Positions 6,251-8,089 of a stretch of DNA of 8,089 bases are shown piece after piece; positions within the stretch are counted from its first letter, which is position 1, and every line of letters begins with the position of its first letter. Both the position numbers and the translations under genes were made by a program. This DNA comes from JBFKAV01 sp041621405. GTDB taxonomy: Bacteria; Pseudomonadota; Alphaproteobacteria; Rhodobacterales; Rhodobacteraceae. The notes beneath the pieces were generated by a model. That model made no database searches. It was not told where the DNA came from and was given only the letters and a program-made list of their open reading frames with translations. Where the stretch lies: NCBI GenBank assembly GCA_041621405.1, contig JBFKAV010000152.1, forward strand, positions 1 to 8,089, read 5' to 3'.

Positions 6251-8089
6251 TCAGGCCACCTGCGCCGCCGGCGCCGCGGCCTTCTCGGCCATCGCCCGGG
6301 CGATGGCGAAGGCGCCCTTGATCTTCTCGCTCTCATTGGCCCAGTCGCGGCGGATCACCACCTTGTTGTCCTTGACCCTGGCCTCGCCCTTCTCGGCCTG
6401 CAGGAACTCCACCAGGCCTGCCGGGTTGGCGAACTTGTCGAGGTGGAACTGCACCGTCACCCCCTTCGGCCCGGCGTCGAGCCGGGCGATGCCGGCCTTC
6501 TTGCACTCGGCCTTGATGCGGACCACAAGCATGAGCGTATTGACCTCGCGCGGCAGAGGCCCGAAGCGGTCGATCAGCTCGGCGGCGAAGCCTTCGAGCT
6601 CGACCTTGGTGGTCAGGGACGACAGCCGCCGGTAGAGACCGAGCCGGACATCGAGGTCGGGCACGTAGTCCTCCGGGATCAGGACAGGCACTCCGAGGTT
6701 GATCTGCGGCGACCATTCGCCGGCATCCGTGAGCCCCTGCAGGTCGCCGGACCTGATGCGCTGGATCGCCTCCTCCAGCATCTGCTGGTAGAGCTCGTAT
6801 CCCACCTCGCGCATCTGCCCCGACTGCTCCTCGCCGATCAGGTTTCCCGCGCCCCTTATGTCGAGGTCCTGAGAGGCCAGCGTGAAGCCGGCGCCGAGGG
6901 TGTCGATGCTGCCCAGCACCCTGAGCCGCTTCTCGGCCTGCGGCGTGAGCTTGCCGCGCGGCTTGGTCGTGAGGAACGCATAGGCGCGGGCCTTCGAGCG
7001 ACCGACCCGGCCGCGGATCTGGTAAAGCTGGGCGAGGCCGAACATGTCGGCGCGGTGCACGACCATGGTGTTGGCGGTCGGGATGTCGAGGCCGGATTCG
7101 ACGATGGTGGTCGAGAGAAGCACGTCGTACTTGCCGTCGTAGAAGGCGTTCATCCGCTCGTCGAGGTCGCCCGCCGGCAACTGGCCATGCGCGACAACGT
7201 AGCTCACCTCCGGAACCTGCTCCTTCAGGAACGCCTCCATCTGCGGGATGTCGGCGATCCGGGGCACCACGAAGAATGACTGCCCACCCCGGTAGTGCTC
7301 GCGCAGGAGCGCCTCGCGGATCGTGACCGAATCGAAATCGCTGACGTAGGTGCGGATCGAGAGCCGGTCGACCGGCGGCGTGGCGATGATCGAGAGGTCG
7401 CGCACGCCGGTCAGCGCCAGCTGCAGCGTGCGCGGGATCGGGGTGGCGGTCAGCGTGAGGACGTGGATGTCGGTGCGAAGCTCCTTGAGCCGCTCCTTGT
7501 GCGTGACGCCGAAATGCTGCTCCTCGTCGATGATCAGGAGACCGAGCTTCCGGAACCTGATTCCCTTGGCCAGAAGCGCATGGGTGCCGATCACGATGTC
7601 GACCGAGCCGTCGGCCATGCCCGCCTTGGTCTCGGCCGCGGCCTTCTGCGAGACGAAACGCGACAACTGCCTGACCTTGAAGGGAAAACCGCGGAACCGG
7701 TCGGCAAAGCTCTTGGCGTGCTGGCGCGCGAGCAGCGTGGTCGGCGCGATGACAGCCACCTGGCTGCCGCACATCGCCGCGACGAACGCGGCGCGCAGCG
7801 CGACCTCGGTCTTGCCGAAGCCGACGTCGCCACAGATCAGCCGGTCCATCGGGGTGCCGGCCGCCATGTCGTTGAGCACATCGTCGATCGCAGCGAGCTG
7901 GTCGTCGGTCTCCTGGTAGGGGAATCGCGCCGAGAAATCCTCCCATAGCCCGTGGGCGGGCTCCAGAACCGGCGCGTGGCGGAGCGCCCGCTCGGCGGCG
8001 GTGCGCATCAGCCGGTCGGCGATGGCGCGGATGCGCTCCTTCAGCCGCGCCTTCTTGGCCTGCCAGGCGCCGCCGCCCAGGCGGTCGAG
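6251..8089 (-). CDS. mfd: Transcription-repair coupling factor Mfd, C-terminal half (5' end beyond the window)
   Basis: ATP-driven translocase that pushes stalled RNA polymerase off DNA lesions and recruits UvrA for nucleotide excision repair. 612 codons are visible. The frame is open to the last base, where it reads LDRLGGGAWQAKKARLKERI, the region just before the helicase core, so about the first half of a ~1150-residue protein is missing. From the first visible residue: Walker A GDVGFGKTE with K93, the DEEQ box (188-191) followed by HFG, motif III TATPIPRTL (215-223), SGLDIPTANTM (332-342) and motif VI RGRVGRSKARAY (359-370). Next come the translocation segment DLDIRGAGNLIGEEQSG and the C-terminal TRCF domain (about 465-580). 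The GDVGFGKTE and DLDIRGAGN forms together with the TRCF domain distinguish Mfd from RecG. The C-terminus ends in a short Ala-rich tail. It is probably a housekeeping gene; its promoter is outside the window. Confidence 0.97.
   Translation of the reverse strand, partial: LDRLGGGAWQAKKARLKERIRAIADRLMRTAAERALRHAPVLEPAHGLWEDFSARFPYQETDDQLAAIDDVLNDMAAGTPMDRLICGDVGFGKTEVALRAAFVAAMCGSQVAVIAPTTLLARQHAKSFADRFRGFPFKVRQLSRFVSQKAAAETKAGMADGSVDIVIGTHALLAKGIRFRKLGLLIIDEEQHFGVTHKERLKELRTDIHVLTLTATPIPRTLQLALTGVRDLSIIATPPVDRLSIRTYVSDFDSVTIREALLREHYRGGQSFFVVPRIADIPQMEAFLKEQVPEVSYVVAHGQLPAGDLDERMNAFYDGKYDVLLSTTIVESGLDIPTANTMVVHRADMFGLAQLYQIRGRVGRSKARAYAFLTTKPRGKLTPQAEKRLRVLGSIDTLGAGFTLASQDLDIRGAGNLIGEEQSGQMREVGYELYQQMLEEAIQRIRSGDLQGLTDAGEWSPQINLGVPVLIPEDYVPDLDVRLGLYRRLSSLTTKVELEGFAAELIDRFGPLPREVNTLMLVVRIKAECKKAGIARLDAGPKGVTVQFHLDKFANPAGLVEFLQAEKGEARVKDNKVVIRRDWANESEKIKGAFAIARAMAEKAAAPAAQVA

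Noticed and set aside
5578..6336. 252-codon minus-strand frame opposite the peroxiredoxin-like gene
   Set aside because: Starts with an Arg/Pro-rich stretch, shows no domain and overlaps the mfd 3' end; the plus-strand gene has a strong ribosome binding site and CxxC motif.
6333..7948. Long open frames on both strands within mfd
   Set aside because: All are out of frame with the helicase motifs and are low-complexity Arg/Gly/His/Pro sequences.
1..8089. Search for a novel system, mobile element, CRISPR array, tRNA or rRNA
   Set aside because: No direct repeat arrays, transposase or integrase motifs, tRNA-like cloverleaf or composition break were seen. All coding sequence is accounted for by known families.

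Overview
The window is dense, GC-rich chromosomal DNA with G/C-biased third codon positions and gaps of mostly under 200 bases. It most resembles a marine alphaproteobacterium of the order Rhodobacterales (Roseobacter group or a close relative). The main reason is a near-perfect DddP-type DMSP lyase, a family found mainly in that group. The paralogue types and codon style of the other genes agree. I cannot name a genus.

Layout from left to right. (1) Bases 1-1135 (+) hold the 3' part of dddP, the metal-dependent lyase that cleaves dimethylsulfoniopropionate (DMSP) into dimethyl sulfide and acrylate. Its first ~70 codons lie outside the window. (2) Bases 1132-2037 (-) hold a membrane-anchored endonuclease/exonuclease/phosphatase (EEP) family protein, convergent with dddP and sharing 4 bases of stop codons with it. 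(3) Bases 2038-2208 are a divergent intergenic region with a 12-bp perfect palindrome. (4) Bases 2209-5597 (+) are a tight three-gene operon: an acyl-CoA synthetase/AMP-ligase, a FrnE/DsbA-type thiol oxidoreductase with no gap, and a Bcr/CflA-type drug efflux transporter overlapping by GTGA. (5) A 22-bp imperfect dyad at the transporter's stop codon precedes a peroxiredoxin-like gene (5659-6195, +) with its own strong ribosome binding site. (6) Bases 6251-8089 (-) hold the C-terminal half of the transcription-repair coupling factor Mfd, convergent with the peroxiredoxin gene and running off the right edge.

Functionally, dddP is a catabolic gene that supplies carbon and reduced sulfur from algal osmolyte. 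The ligase-oxidoreductase-exporter operon looks like a small unit that activates or detoxifies an acid, but its substrate cannot be read from the sequence. Mfd is a housekeeping DNA repair gene. I found no RNA gene, mobile element, CRISPR array or integrase, and no convincing novel defence or metabolic system. The points most worth checking are the fully intact DddP active site, the possible link between dddP and the nearby CoA ligase operon, and two dyad elements in regulatory positions.
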